A stretch of 64,000 bases of DNA, from the NCBI GenBank assembly GCA_044360075.1, contig JBIKLA010000020.1, positions 6,525 through 70,524 on the forward strand. The letters are read 5' to 3'. Of this stretch, positions 8,825 to 17,563 are shown piece by piece. Each line of letters begins with the position of its first letter. Positions within the stretch are counted from its first letter, which is position 1. The DNA is from OMII01 sp947467385 (GTDB lineage: Bacteria; Bdellovibrionota_C; UBA2361; OMII01). The position numbers and the translations under genes were made by a program. Under the pieces are notes generated by a model, which saw only the letters and a program-made list of their open reading frames with translations, was not told the origin of the DNA and did not search any database.

Positions 8825-9177
8825 AAACTCTTGTCAGAAACTCTTGTCAGTCATGCCTTTCCCGCTTTTTTCTAACCCGCTATTTTTGTCAGGCCCATCC
8901 GGACAGATCTCCCTATTTCTTTCAGAGACCGCGCAGCAAGACAACCCAGCCTAGTGTGATTTAAAATCATCTTCCTGCTTAAGCTGATCCGGACGGTTCG
9001 GGCAGGTTTAAGGATCCCCCGCCGGCTTTCCCGGGTTCACTCGCGGGTACGATGCAAGGGTCACGCCCATGCTTCTGCGGGCGCCTCATTAAGGCTGTTG
9101 GGAGCGAAGACTCTTGCTGATAGCATCGAGCGGCGGTCGCCAATGAGGGCGACCCCACTGTCAAGGCAACAAGGCAC
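8825..9177. other. 353-bp intergenic region
   Basis: It starts with a tandem 14-bp duplication (GAAACTCTTGTCA twice, from 8824 to about 8850) and has a 13-bp AT-rich palindrome TGATTT-A-AAATCA at 8957-8969. No gene, clear terminator or promoter was found. The palindrome could be a regulator site for the methyltransferase-like gene 210 bp downstream. Confidence 0.4.
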
Positions 9178-10050
9178 ATGACCGCCCAGCCATACGTTAC
9201 TGCTGAGCACCCAAGCCTCGATTCACCCCCTGAGTCACCGCTGAATGCGGCAGCGTGGCGCCCTATCCCGGAGCGCTCAGCGCACGAGTGGATCGACCGG
9301 ACCGCCCGAAACTTACTTCCTCGACCGGGCACTGTTGTGGCGCTTGACCATGGCACCGGCCACTGGATTACGTCGCTCATGCCGCTCGGGCACGAGGTGC
9401 TGGCGGCAGATTCATCGCAAGAACGGCTCAACACCCTCGCCCAGCGGGCTGGATACGTGCTCTCTCACGACCCACGAGCCGCGTTTCGCCAGTTTGCTGC
9501 GGGCGCCGGCGGTCCGCAGGCCGTTCTCGTTCATGCTGAGCTCGATGCGCTGCGCGACCTGATTCAGTCCTCAGGGCTAAAAGCCAATGCCGTCTGCGTG
9601 AACGCGATAGGCGCCAGCTTCCCCTCACCGGAGATCATCTTCGATACCTGCATGCCGTGGCTCAAGGATGGCGGGCTGCTCCTGTACGTGGGAAACGTCT
9701 TCGTGCGGGAGAAAGACTTCGAGTGGTCGACAATCTCCCGCACGATCGCAAATCACCACGGCATCCCGCACCAGCAGCTCTTCGACCACGGCTCACTCTT
9801 TGACCTCATCGCCCTTCATCGGGAGGGGCCTATTCGATCCCGCGAGTACGGGCACCACCTCGGCATGTTTGCCGGACGGCTCAGCTCCGGCGCCTGGAAG
9901 CTGGCGGATGTCGATATGATGGAAGCGGAGGGGCTTCAGCACGTCGCCCCGGAGAACGGGGATTCCGAGGGGGCGAGAAACTTTATTTTTCCTGCAGCCA
10001 CCCTGCAGCTCAAAAAGATCGGGCTCGTTGCCCGAAAAAAATCCCCCTAG
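9178..10050 (+). CDS. SAM-dependent methyltransferase-like protein
   Basis: A protein of 290 residues with a class I methyltransferase fold signature: VVALDHGTGHWITSLMPLGH near residues 53-72 resembles motif I, where the usual Gly-x-Gly is HGTGHW, and EVLAADSSQERL gives the acidic ribose-binding end of the second strand. A later segment, PWLKDGGLLLYVGNVF, resembles the strand-4/motif III region. The rest matches no family I can name, and the substrate is unknown. The start has AAGG only 3 nt upstream, so initiation may be weak. It is followed after 54 bp by the HEWAE-motif gene on the same strand. Confidence 0.55.
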   Translation: MTAQPYVTAEHPSLDSPPESPLNAAAWRPIPERSAHEWIDRTARNLLPRPGTVVALDHGTGHWITSLMPLGHEVLAADSSQERLNTLAQRAGYVLSHDPRAAFRQFAAGAGGPQAVLVHAELDALRDLIQSSGLKANAVCVNAIGASFPSPEIIFDTCMPWLKDGGLLLYVGNVFVREKDFEWSTISRTIANHHGIPHQQLFDHGSLFDLIALHREGPIRSREYGHHLGMFAGRLSSGAWKLADVDMMEAEGLQHVAPENGDSEGARNFIFPAATLQLKKIGLVARKKSP

Positions 10051-10104
10051 CTGCGCAACTCACTCAGTGAACCTCCGATTCCCAGATTAAAAAAGGAGGT
10101 CCCA

Positions 10105-10866
10105 ATGACATCGCCAATCACGTCCCAAACATCCGCCATAACGACAAGCCAGCCGAAGCTTATGTACTTCGGGGGGAGAATTATCGAAGACCCGAAATTC
10201 GTTTCCCTCTATGCCGGCCAGTACTGGAGCACCACCCAGGGCAAAGCCGACAGGAAACACCTCAACTACTGCTCCAGGACGGTGCCGCAAGGGCCACACT
10301 CAACGGTCTGGGAAGAATACGGGGTAAATCCTGGCACCTTCGTTGGCTCAGCAACCGTCTCCCTGCCACAGACCAAGCGGCGGGTCTCGGAGCGAGACGT
10401 GCAGAACCTCGTTGCGCAGTCCCTCAAGCAGTCGCGCGTGGCGCAGCCGGACGGGGATACGGTTTATACCGTCTTCCTGCCACCCGGTATCGTTCTCACC
10501 CACGGCGAGTCAAGCTCCCGCGAGGGTCTCGGCGGCTACCACGGAAGCTACGTGGATCCATCAACAAAGAAGCCGGTGTACTACTCAGCAATCGTGTACG
10601 CCGACAAGGACAACGGCGTGCAGTTCACCGACAAGCCGATCGACAACATCACGATCGCCGCGACCCATGAGTGGGCGGAAGCGGTCACCGATCCCGACGT
10701 GAACCGTGGCAAGCTCGGGTGGTACGATGAGCGATACGGAGAGATCGGTGACATTCCCATTACAATGGGATACCCGCTTGAGTCGCTGTGGGGTCGAATG
10801 AAGGGATGCGCAGTGCAAAAAGAGTGGTCCAACTCGGAGATGGCGCCCGTCCTTGAGATTAAGTAG
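10105..10866 (+). CDS. Hypothetical protein with HEWAEA...TDP metalloprotease-like motif
   Basis: A 253-residue protein. ATHEWAEAVTDPDV at residues 186-199 contains an HExxE zinc-protease-like motif, and GWYDERYGEIGDIP follows 7 residues later. The pairing of HE..EA.TDP with a later GWYD..GEIGD is seen in a group of uncharacterised secreted bacterial and plant proteins. The N-terminus here has no signal peptide and is Ser/Thr-rich. A perfect AGGAGGT lies at 10094-10100, 4 nt before ATG, suggesting strong translation. Protease activity is inference: the histidine and glutamates are seen, but the third zinc ligand was not identified. Confidence 0.55.
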   Translation: MTSPITSQTSAITTSQPKLMYFGGRIIEDPKFVSLYAGQYWSTTQGKADRKHLNYCSRTVPQGPHSTVWEEYGVNPGTFVGSATVSLPQTKRRVSERDVQNLVAQSLKQSRVAQPDGDTVYTVFLPPGIVLTHGESSSREGLGGYHGSYVDPSTKKPVYYSAIVYADKDNGVQFTDKPIDNITIAATHEWAEAVTDPDVNRGKLGWYDERYGEIGDIPITMGYPLESLWGRMKGCAVQKEWSNSEMAPVLEIK

Positions 10867-10873
10867 AAACGAA

Positions 10874-10902
10874 CGCCCTGCCCGATACCATCGGGCAGGG
10901 CG
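10874..10902 (+). terminator. Strong hairpin after the HEWAE-motif gene
   Basis: A 13-bp perfect stem, CGCCCTGCCCGAT (10874-10886) and ATCGGGCAGGGCG (10890-10902), with a 3-nt loop, begins 8 bases past the stop codon. No clean T tract follows (the next bases are CTACCTG), so it may act as an mRNA-stabilising hairpin or a weak terminator. Confidence 0.55.
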
Positions 10903-11114
10903 CTACCTGTGCCTCTTGTCTTAATCCGGACACCCCTCGAGGGCGCCTCGAAATCCTGTTTTTTCAACATCTTATGAGATTTCGTTCGGGACACTGCTGC
11001 CAAGCGCGCAGGCCCCTCCAGCGCGCTGCTTTATGTGAAGACAGGGGGCTAAAAAAGCATGAAGATAACGGCTCACACGCACCCCTTTTTGGTGTCTCTA
11101 AGGTGAAGCTCCGT

Positions 11115-12356
11115 ATGAAACACATCGCCCATGCCTCCCCCCTTACCTTCTCTCTCACCCGCCCGCTCAAGGCCATCTCGCTCGGCGTCGCGGCAACCGC
11201 CGCAGTGTGCCTAGCGCCGCAGCCATCACTGGCTCAGGGCTCGCTCGACTCGATGAGCTACGCCCAGGGCCAAGCCCAGGCGCAGCTCCAGTCGCTCGTG
11301 GCGCCGATCGCGCTCTATCCGGATCCGCTCGTTGCGCAGGTCCTTCAGGCCTCCACGTACCCAGACCAGGTGTCTGAGGCCGCCGTCCAAGTCGCCTCTA
11401 ATCCGAGCCCTGCCGCCATCGACTCAGAGTTTTGGGATGCGAGCGTCATTGCAGTGGCCCACTACCCTCCAGTTATCGAGATGATGGCCAACCAGATCAC
11501 ATGGACTGAGCAGCTCGGGCACGCATACCTAAGCCAGCAGGCGCAGGTGTTTCAGGCCATCCAAGCCCTGCGCGCCAAGGCGGTCAGCCTCGGAAACCTC
11601 AAAAACACGTCGCAACAACAGGTCGTCCAGAATGGTGATGTCGTATCGATCTATCCTGCCACTCCACTTATGTACGTGCCGCAGTATGACCCAGTTGTAG
11701 TGTACAACCAGGCACCGATGTGGGGCGCGGCACCGCTGATCGGATTCGGCGCCGGCTGGGCGATCGGCTCGGCCATGAACACAACCTCCGTGAACTGGGC
11801 TGGCGGCACCATTCAAAGCTATCCCCCAGGTGCGGGCTGGCGCACGGCATATGCCAACGACGCTTCGGCTCGCGTCGCCGGTGTAACCGCGGACGGCACT
11901 GCGTATGCTGGCCGCGAAGGGGCAACCACCCTGGCAAACGGCGCCGAGGTTAAGGGCTATCAAGGCGCAGCTGTCGGCCCCGATGGCGCTGCCGCCGGGC
12001 GTGGCTGGAACTACTCCAACGGCTCGACAGACGCTGGCGGATTCTCGCGCACGGTGGACACTGACAACGGCGTCTACAACATCCACGGCGCCGGCGTCGA
12101 AGGAGCCAACGGCTCCGACGGGGCCGTCACCGCCACACATGTAAACAACCAGGGCCAAGTGACATCATCCACCGTTACGGACCGGGACGGCGACATCTCC
12201 TCCGACGACCTTCGGTCAGACAACGCCTTCTCGGAGGCACATGATAACGACTGGCATCCAGCGTACGCCGATCGCGGCGCCGAGAGCCGCCAGAGCTACG
12301 GCGGCGACGCCTTAGCGGCGCACAGGTTCGGCGGAGGCGGCTTCGGTCGCCGCTAA
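11115..12356 (+). CDS. DUF3300 domain-containing exported protein
   Basis: A 413-residue protein of unknown function, probably periplasmic or surface-associated. Residues 1 to about 37 form a signal peptide ending near PSLAQ. The DUF3300 region follows: SLVAPIALYPDPLVAQVLQA, then a WD-containing block, ITWTEQLGHAYLSQQAQVFQ and MYVPQYDPVVVYN. The C-terminal 180 residues are Gly/Ala/Asn-rich and low in complexity. ATG 11115 is chosen because AAGGTGA lies 8 nt upstream and it gives a proper signal sequence. DUF3300 and DUF2950 genes are often neighbours, as here; the DUF2950 gene starts 52 bp downstream. Confidence 0.85.
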   Translation: MKHIAHASPLTFSLTRPLKAISLGVAATAAVCLAPQPSLAQGSLDSMSYAQGQAQAQLQSLVAPIALYPDPLVAQVLQASTYPDQVSEAAVQVASNPSPAAIDSEFWDASVIAVAHYPPVIEMMANQITWTEQLGHAYLSQQAQVFQAIQALRAKAVSLGNLKNTSQQQVVQNGDVVSIYPATPLMYVPQYDPVVVYNQAPMWGAAPLIGFGAGWAIGSAMNTTSVNWAGGTIQSYPPGAGWRTAYANDASARVAGVTADGTAYAGREGATTLANGAEVKGYQGAAVGPDGAAAGRGWNYSNGSTDAGGFSRTVDTDNGVYNIHGAGVEGANGSDGAVTATHVNNQGQVTSSTVTDRDGDISSDDLRSDNAFSEAHDNDWHPAYADRGAESRQSYGGDALAAHRFGGGGFGRR

Positions 12357-12407
12357 ATAGCGCCCTTGGCAAATAACAGGCATCTCATAACAACTGAAAG
12401 GATACCC

Positions 12408-13379
12408 ATGAAAACAAGAGCAATGACATCGATCCTTCCCCTAGTTCTGTCGCTAGCTGCATCCGCGTGCGCGCCAAAGGGGCATGTGACAGAGCCCCAG
12501 TTTGAGAACGGGCAATACACCTTTGCCGATCCCGACCAGGCAGCAGACGCGCTTAAGGACGCAGTGGAGAAGCAGGACAAGCAGGAGCTCGCCAGGATCT
12601 TCGGGCCGCAGAGTGGCGAGGTTATCTCCTCGGGCGACGAGTACGAGGATCAGGAGACGATGCGCGCCTTCGCCAAGGCGATGGACGAAAAGGTCAAGGT
12701 CGTCGAGACAGAGAACGCCAATCCGGCTCTCAAAAACCAGCAGATTGCCTTTCTCGTCGTTGGCGACCAGGAGTACCCCTTCCCCATCGCCATGTTTCGG
12801 CAGGCCAATGGCTGGCGCTTCGACACAGAGGTTGGCAAGCACGAGATCATCGACCGCCGCATCGGGAGAAACGAGATCCGGGCCATCAAGTTCCTCAACC
12901 AATACGTCGATGCGCAGAACCGCTACCGTGCGATGACGATCAAGGACGGAAAGCCCCCGCAGTTCGCGCGCAAGTTCTTTAGCTCGCCCGGCAAGCATGA
13001 CGGCCTGTACTGGGAAGAGGAGAAGGGCAAGCCGATGAGCCCGCTGGGGCCGCTCGTTGCGGCCGCATCCGACGAGGGCTACTCACTCAACGCCCTTAAG
13101 GCCCCGATTCCGTACGACGGCTATCGCTTTGACATCCTCACTCGCCAGGGCGCAAAGGCTCGCGGCGGCGCCATGAGCTACCTTGACGGCAACGGCCGCA
13201 TGTCGCGCGGATTTGCGCTCATCGCCTACCCCGCTTACTACGGGGTCGGCGGCGTCGTGACCTTCATGGTCGGCCCAGACGGCGTCATCTACCAGAAGAA
13301 CCTAGGGTCCAAGACGACCGAGATCGCGCGCACGATCCAGAGCTTCGATCCGGACCTGAGCTGGGTGCCGGTGCGGTAA
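12408..13379 (+). CDS. DUF2950 domain-containing lipoprotein
   Basis: A 323-residue protein with a lipoprotein signal: the hydrophobic stretch after MKTRAMTS ends in LAASAC, a usable lipobox. The DUF2950 domain is recognisable from YTFADPDQAADAL near residue 35, YFDILTRQG-like text (YRFDILTRQGAKARGGAMSY) near 240 and GFALIAYPAYYG with a final SFDPDLSW. ATG 12408 has GAAAGGA upstream; a longer frame from 12366 would disrupt the signal peptide. It probably shares a transcript with the DUF3300 gene, and the two families' co-occurrence suggests one envelope function, still unknown. Confidence 0.85.
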   Translation: MKTRAMTSILPLVLSLAASACAPKGHVTEPQFENGQYTFADPDQAADALKDAVEKQDKQELARIFGPQSGEVISSGDEYEDQETMRAFAKAMDEKVKVVETENANPALKNQQIAFLVVGDQEYPFPIAMFRQANGWRFDTEVGKHEIIDRRIGRNEIRAIKFLNQYVDAQNRYRAMTIKDGKPPQFARKFFSSPGKHDGLYWEEEKGKPMSPLGPLVAAASDEGYSLNALKAPIPYDGYRFDILTRQGAKARGGAMSYLDGNGRMSRGFALIAYPAYYGVGGVVTFMVGPDGVIYQKNLGSKTTEIARTIQSFDPDLSWVPVR

Positions 13380-13403
13380 GGGCTCGCTTAACTGCTTGGC
13401 AGG

Positions 13404-13441
13404 ACGCGTACGGGGGCGAGAGCTTTCGTACGCGTTTTTTA
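13404..13441 (+). terminator. Rho-independent terminator after the DUF3300/DUF2950 pair
   Basis: ACGCGTACG (13404-13412) pairs with CGTACGCGT (13427-13435) and is followed by TTTTT. It lies 25 bp past the DUF2950 stop and before the convergent cfa gene. Confidence 0.85.
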
Positions 13442-13462
13442 TTTTCAGAGATAGTTAGCCAG

Positions 13463-14584
13463 CTACCGCACTGCCGTATACCCGCCAGGCAATCCGCCCT
13501 TTGAGTACACGACCTGATAGAGCTGCACCATGCGGGCGCGGAACAGCGCCTCGCAACCGTTGAGGTAGTAGTTCCACATCCTGTAGAACTCCTCGCCGTA
13601 CTTCTCCTTGAGGCTCGGCCAGGCGCCCTCAAAGTTGCGGTGCCAGGCGTCGAGGGTCTTGGCGTAGTCGGCAGAGAAATTATGCAGATCCTCGATCACC
13701 ATGCCTTTGCGCGCGGGCTCAATGAGCTGCGGCAGAGTCGGCAGCCAGCCGTTCGGGAATATGCGGCGCTGCAGCCAAAGAATATATTGATCGAGTGGCG
13801 CCGCAGAGTGGCGCGAGAATATCTCAGCCGAGATTACCTGCAGCGCAAAGAGGCCATTTGGCTTCAGGCAGCGCTCAACCATCGAGAAGAAGGTCGGGAT
13901 GTTCTTTCGGCCTACCGCCTCAATCATCTCGATGGAGACAATACGGTCGAAGGTGCCCGAGTAGTTCTGGTAGTCCTCAAGGACGATCTCAACGTCGAGT
14001 CCGCGGCATCGCTCCCTGGCCAGCGCCGCCTGCTCCTTCGACACCGTGAGGCCAACAACCGAGACGCCATAGCGCGAAGCGGCGTAGGCTGCGAAGTTGC
14101 CCCACCCGCACCCGATATCGAGCACCCTCATACCGGGCCGCAGCATGAGCTTGCGGCACAGGAGATCAAGCTTGTTTACCTGGGCATCCTCAAGGTTGTT
14201 GGCCGTCCGCCAATACCCGCAGGTATAGGTCATGGTCGACCTGTCGAGCATCTGTGAGAAGAGGTCGTTCCCGAGATCGTAGTGGCGCTCAGCCACCTCG
14301 TAGGCGCGCTTCCCGACCTGGCTGTTCACGAGCCGATCTTTGATAACGTAGCCGATGAAGCGCGGGCTAAACTTTGAGAACGTCGCGGCCACATCCGGAT
14401 CGCGCGTAACGAGACGGTACATGAGCCCCACGAGGTCGGGAGTTGTCCACTCGCCTCGGATGTACGCCTCACCGAGCGCGAAGAGCCCGCCACCACGAAC
14501 GAGCTTCACCACTTCATCAGGCACTGCAACTTGGTTTGTGGTCACAATAGGGGGGGTCTGCGGAAGAGTCTCAGCCGTTTGCAT
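13463..14584 (-). CDS. cfa: Cyclopropane-fatty-acyl-phospholipid synthase family protein
   Basis: S-adenosylmethionine-dependent transfer of a methylene group to unsaturated acyl chains of membrane phospholipids. The SAM motif VLDIGCGWG is at residues 154-162. HYDLGNDLF (101-109) and YTCGYW (120-125) form the acyl/bicarbonate-site region, and SIEMIEAVG gives the family's conserved Glu block. Its length of 373 is close to the E. coli enzyme (382). It is the last gene of a four-gene operon, overlapping the DUF1365 gene by 14 bp. In this context the product could be a plain cyclopropane or another methylated acyl chain. Confidence 0.93.
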   Translation of the reverse strand: MQTAETLPQTPPIVTTNQVAVPDEVVKLVRGGGLFALGEAYIRGEWTTPDLVGLMYRLVTRDPDVAATFSKFSPRFIGYVIKDRLVNSQVGKRAYEVAERHYDLGNDLFSQMLDRSTMTYTCGYWRTANNLEDAQVNKLDLLCRKLMLRPGMRVLDIGCGWGNFAAYAASRYGVSVVGLTVSKEQAALARERCRGLDVEIVLEDYQNYSGTFDRIVSIEMIEAVGRKNIPTFFSMVERCLKPNGLFALQVISAEIFSRHSAAPLDQYILWLQRRIFPNGWLPTLPQLIEPARKGMVIEDLHNFSADYAKTLDAWHRNFEGAWPSLKEKYGEEFYRMWNYYLNGCEALFRARMVQLYQVVYSKGGLPGGYTAVR

Positions 14585-15446
14585 AGTCTTTGTCCTTCGT
14601 GGGCGCCGCCGGCGCTTGCGCCCGTCCTCCCCTGCATACCCGCAGGAGCCAGAGCAAGCCTAGCCGAGCGCGATGGATAATATTCTGTCGCGACCGGATA
14701 GTATAGCTGCTCGCGGGCTCTGGCCTGGGATACGGCGTGGCCTTGGCCTTATAGTAAAGGGCCAGCGCCTGGCCATGAATGCGCGGCATCGTGAGGAGCG
14801 AAGTTATTGGGTATTTCCGGATAGTTGCCCACACGCGCGAAGCCGAAAGCTCATGCGCCGTACCGGCCAGAGTGGCAGAGAACGCCAGCTGCCCCTCTCG
14901 GTCGAGGTCAACCCGCACCGAGACCGCCTCCCCTTCGTGCTCAAGCGTCACGGTGTACTCCCCCTCGCGGTCAAAGAAGGGCGAAACAAAGAACTCCTTA
15001 TTGAACCGCCACGTCACCGGCATGTGCGATGGCTCACACACGAGCGGATACACATGCGTCTCACCAAAGGTATTGTTCACCTGAGTGACGAATCCCAAAA
15101 CACGCCCCTGTTCGTCGAAGCAGGCGAAGAAGCTTACCGGATTAAACACATACCCGAAGTAGCGCGGCATCGTGATAAGGGTGATGCGGTGCGGGCGCAC
15201 AGACTGACCATGGCTGCGCAGCACCGCTTCAACTTTCTCGCGGAGACTCCCCTCTCCTGCCAGGTAATCTGCGGAGCGGACGCTGAACACCGCGCGCTTC
15301 TCGAACGCGAACAGCCTTGGCGAGATTGCGAGCCTCTCAAGCTCATCGAGGTCAAGCTCGAAGGTGAAGACGGGGTACGAGAACGAGTGCTGACGGGGCC
15401 CGGCGCGCCAGTGCCCCACGGTGCCCCACGAGAGCTTCGACCTCAT
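14571..15446 (-). CDS. DUF1365 domain-containing protein
   Basis: A 291-residue member of DUF1365 (COG3496), found almost always between a COG2907 flavin oxidase and a cyclopropane-synthase-like gene, as here. Recognisable blocks are HRPRPHSFSYPVF-like text at the N-terminus (RAGPRQHSFSYPVF), MPRYFGYVFNPVSFF near 100 and VNNTFGETHVYPL near 130. The biochemical role is not established; the context implies membrane lipid modification. It overlaps the upstream oxidase by 4 bp (ATGA-type) and cfa by 14 bp, indicating translational coupling. Confidence 0.88.
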   Translation of the reverse strand: MRSKLSWGTVGHWRAGPRQHSFSYPVFTFELDLDELERLAISPRLFAFEKRAVFSVRSADYLAGEGSLREKVEAVLRSHGQSVRPHRITLITMPRYFGYVFNPVSFFACFDEQGRVLGFVTQVNNTFGETHVYPLVCEPSHMPVTWRFNKEFFVSPFFDREGEYTVTLEHEGEAVSVRVDLDREGQLAFSATLAGTAHELSASRVWATIRKYPITSLLTMPRIHGQALALYYKAKATPYPRPEPASSYTIRSRQNIIHRARLGLLWLLRVCRGGRAQAPAAPTKDKDYANG

Positions 15447-16720
15447 AGTGACAGCCCAAGAGCCGAGGTGACATCAAGGGCTGACCGAACAGCGTCCTCG
15501 TGGAAGCCGTGGTACATGTACGCGCCGCAGAAATAGGTGTTCTGCGCGCCGTTGAGGGCGCGCACGGCCGCTTGGCTGCGCGGCGAAGCTGGCGTGTAGA
15601 TGGGGTGCGTGTACTCGACCTCGTACAGCATTGATTTCGGGTCGATCAAGTTGTTGCAGTTGAGAGTCACGAAGTAATCCCGCGTGGCTTTTAGGCGCTG
15701 CAGCTTGTTCATGTAGTACGTGATAGCGACCGGGGAGTTTCGGTTCGACGTGATGCGGCGCCGGTAGTTCCACGCCGCCCACAGCCTTTTACGCGGACCA
15801 AGCACCGACGCGTCTGTGTGGAGCGCGGTGCGGTTGGTGCTATAGCGCCATGGACCAAGCGCTGCCCGCTCGTCGCTGCTTGCATCCGCCAGGAGCTTGA
15901 GCGCCTCATCGGCATGGGTGGCAAGAACAGCCGCGTCGTACCGTTCAGGCTCCGCTCCAGGAAGGGACAGAATTATTCCCTGCTCATCCCGCCGAATCGA
16001 CTGAGCGGGCGCGCTGAGCCTCAGCGTCCCCTTGAACGCCTTGCGGAAGGCCTTCACGTAGGCGTGGCTGCCGCCCACTATCGTCTGCCACTGCGGCCGC
16101 TTTCGCAGCTCAAGCATCCCGTGATTATTAAAGAACGTGAAGAACGACAGCGCCGGAAATTCGAGTGCGTTTGTGTCAGGCGCCGACCAGATCGAGCCGA
16201 TAAGCGGCGCTAGGTAATTATCAAAGAAGTAATCGCTCGTCCCCAGCTCCTTTAGGTAGTCGCCAAGTGGGGTCTCGCCGAGCCGCCCCTCGCGCAGGTC
16301 CCGCAAGGCCCTGCGGTTAAAGCGAAACTGCTCGATGAGCATCCCCACAAATTGCGGATTGAGGAGGTTACCGGGAGCCTGCAGGAACTCGGCAACAGAG
16401 GGACCCTTGTACTGCAGGCCGGTGCGCTCGCACGAGAAGCCAAACGACATGTCTGAGTCCTGCCGCTCGATGCCGAGCTGCGCGAGAAACTTAAAAAAGT
16501 TCGGGTAGTTCCTTGGATTGCACACGATAAATCCGGTGTCCACGGGGAGCTCGGCATTCGAGGGATCCTGAACGACGCGCGTGTTCGTGTGCCCCCCGAG
16601 GTACTGGTTTCTTTCGAGCAGCGTGACATCGTGGCTACGCGAGAGTACATGGGCTGCGGTGATGCCGGCGATGCCGCCCCCCACTACGAGGATCTTTTTA
16701 GGGCGATTCTCTACCAACAC
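15443..16720 (-). CDS. FAD-dependent amine-oxidase-like protein (COG2907)
   Basis: A flavoprotein of 425 residues. The dinucleotide-binding motif VVGGGIAGITAAHVL lies at residues 12-26, with the ribose-binding VTLLER and the GGHTNT block just after it. VDTGFIVCNPRNYPN and the C-terminal FCGAYMYHGFHEDA are characteristic of the COG2907 group of predicted NAD/FAD-binding proteins. In related clusters such oxidases act on acyl chains, with one branch linked to furan fatty-acid formation in alphaproteobacteria. That assignment is not demonstrated here. It overlaps the SDR gene by 10 bp and DUF1365 by 4 bp. Confidence 0.88.
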   Translation of the reverse strand: MLVENRPKKILVVGGGIAGITAAHVLSRSHDVTLLERNQYLGGHTNTRVVQDPSNAELPVDTGFIVCNPRNYPNFFKFLAQLGIERQDSDMSFGFSCERTGLQYKGPSVAEFLQAPGNLLNPQFVGMLIEQFRFNRRALRDLREGRLGETPLGDYLKELGTSDYFFDNYLAPLIGSIWSAPDTNALEFPALSFFTFFNNHGMLELRKRPQWQTIVGGSHAYVKAFRKAFKGTLRLSAPAQSIRRDEQGIILSLPGAEPERYDAAVLATHADEALKLLADASSDERAALGPWRYSTNRTALHTDASVLGPRKRLWAAWNYRRRITSNRNSPVAITYYMNKLQRLKATRDYFVTLNCNNLIDPKSMLYEVEYTHPIYTPASPRSQAAVRALNGAQNTYFCGAYMYHGFHEDAVRSALDVTSALGLSL

Positions 16721-17478
16721 CTATCGACTATCCTTTCGTAGATCGGGTCCGGAAGGATGCGCGCGATCTTGAGCACCCATTTGAAGGGCCACGGGAAGGC
16801 TATCTCGCGCTTTCCGCGCTCGATGCCATTACAGATGATCTTGGCCGCCTTGTCCGAGTCGATCAGGAACGGCATGCGAAAGTCGTTCTTGTCGGTGAGC
16901 GGGGTCTTCACGAAACCGGGATTAACGATAGAGATCGTGATGCCCTTAGTCTTGAGGTGAAAGCGGATGCTCTCAAGGAAGTGGATAGCTGCCGCCTTGC
17001 TAGCGCCGTACGCGCCAGCGCGCGGAAGCCCCCTGTATCCGGCAAGGCTCGCCACCGGGGCTAGGGCTCCCTTGCCCCGCTCTAGCATGCGCGGAATGAT
17101 CGCTTCCAGGCAAAACAGGATACCCCCGAAGTTAAGCTGCATGATCGAAAGGTACTCTGCGCTGTTGAACTGCTCCGGAATGGTAAAGACGTGCGTGCCT
17201 GCATTGGGGATGGCGAGATCGATCGGTCCAACCGAGCTCTCGATCGAGGCGACCACTCGCTTCATCTCTTCCAGATTCGTGACATCCCCTGGGAAGCTCC
17301 ATGCTTGGCCGCCCTTGGCCCTGATCTGGCTCACGAGAGCGTCGAGGACTTCGGCACGGCGGGCGGTCACGGCCACCTTGGCACCACGGGCGGCTAGCTC
17401 GTAGGCAAGAGCCTCTCCGATGCCGCTGCTCGCTCCAGTCAGCCAGACGCAACTTCCATTAAAATTAAACTGCGCCAC
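16711..17478 (-). CDS. Short-chain dehydrogenase/reductase
   Basis: A classical SDR of 255 residues: cofactor motif TGASSGIG at 14-21, NAG at 92-94, catalytic Ser144, Tyr157 and Lys161 (YGASK). The basic ARR after the second strand (about 39-41) suggests NADP preference. It is the first gene of the lipid operon (SDR, flavin oxidase, DUF1365, cfa) and overlaps the next gene by 10 bp. A reductase or dehydrogenase step on an acyl derivative is a reasonable inference, but the substrate is unknown. It is divergent from the small membrane protein at 17564. Confidence 0.9.
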   Translation of the reverse strand: MAQFNFNGSCVWLTGASSGIGEALAYELAARGAKVAVTARRAEVLDALVSQIRAKGGQAWSFPGDVTNLEEMKRVVASIESSVGPIDLAIPNAGTHVFTIPEQFNSAEYLSIMQLNFGGILFCLEAIIPRMLERGKGALAPVASLAGYRGLPRAGAYGASKAAAIHFLESIRFHLKTKGITISIVNPGFVKTPLTDKNDFRMPFLIDSDKAAKIICNGIERGKREIAFPWPFKWVLKIARILPDPIYERIVDRCW

Positions 17479-17563
17479 GTGGATCGTACCTCCGGAAACC
17501 CCTTCCCTGCCGGGCAGCTTACCCCGTAGAGTACCCCTGGGGAAGAGATTTGGGGGATATCAC

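Noticed and set aside
10331..10350. TGGCAC-like match to a sigma-54 promoter
   Set aside because: The -12 half reads TTGGC rather than TTGC at the right spacing, and it lies inside a coding region.
11529..12158. Long antisense frame (209 residues) opposite the DUF3300 gene
   Set aside because: It is a shadow of the GC-rich real gene with no ribosome site and no sensible protein composition.
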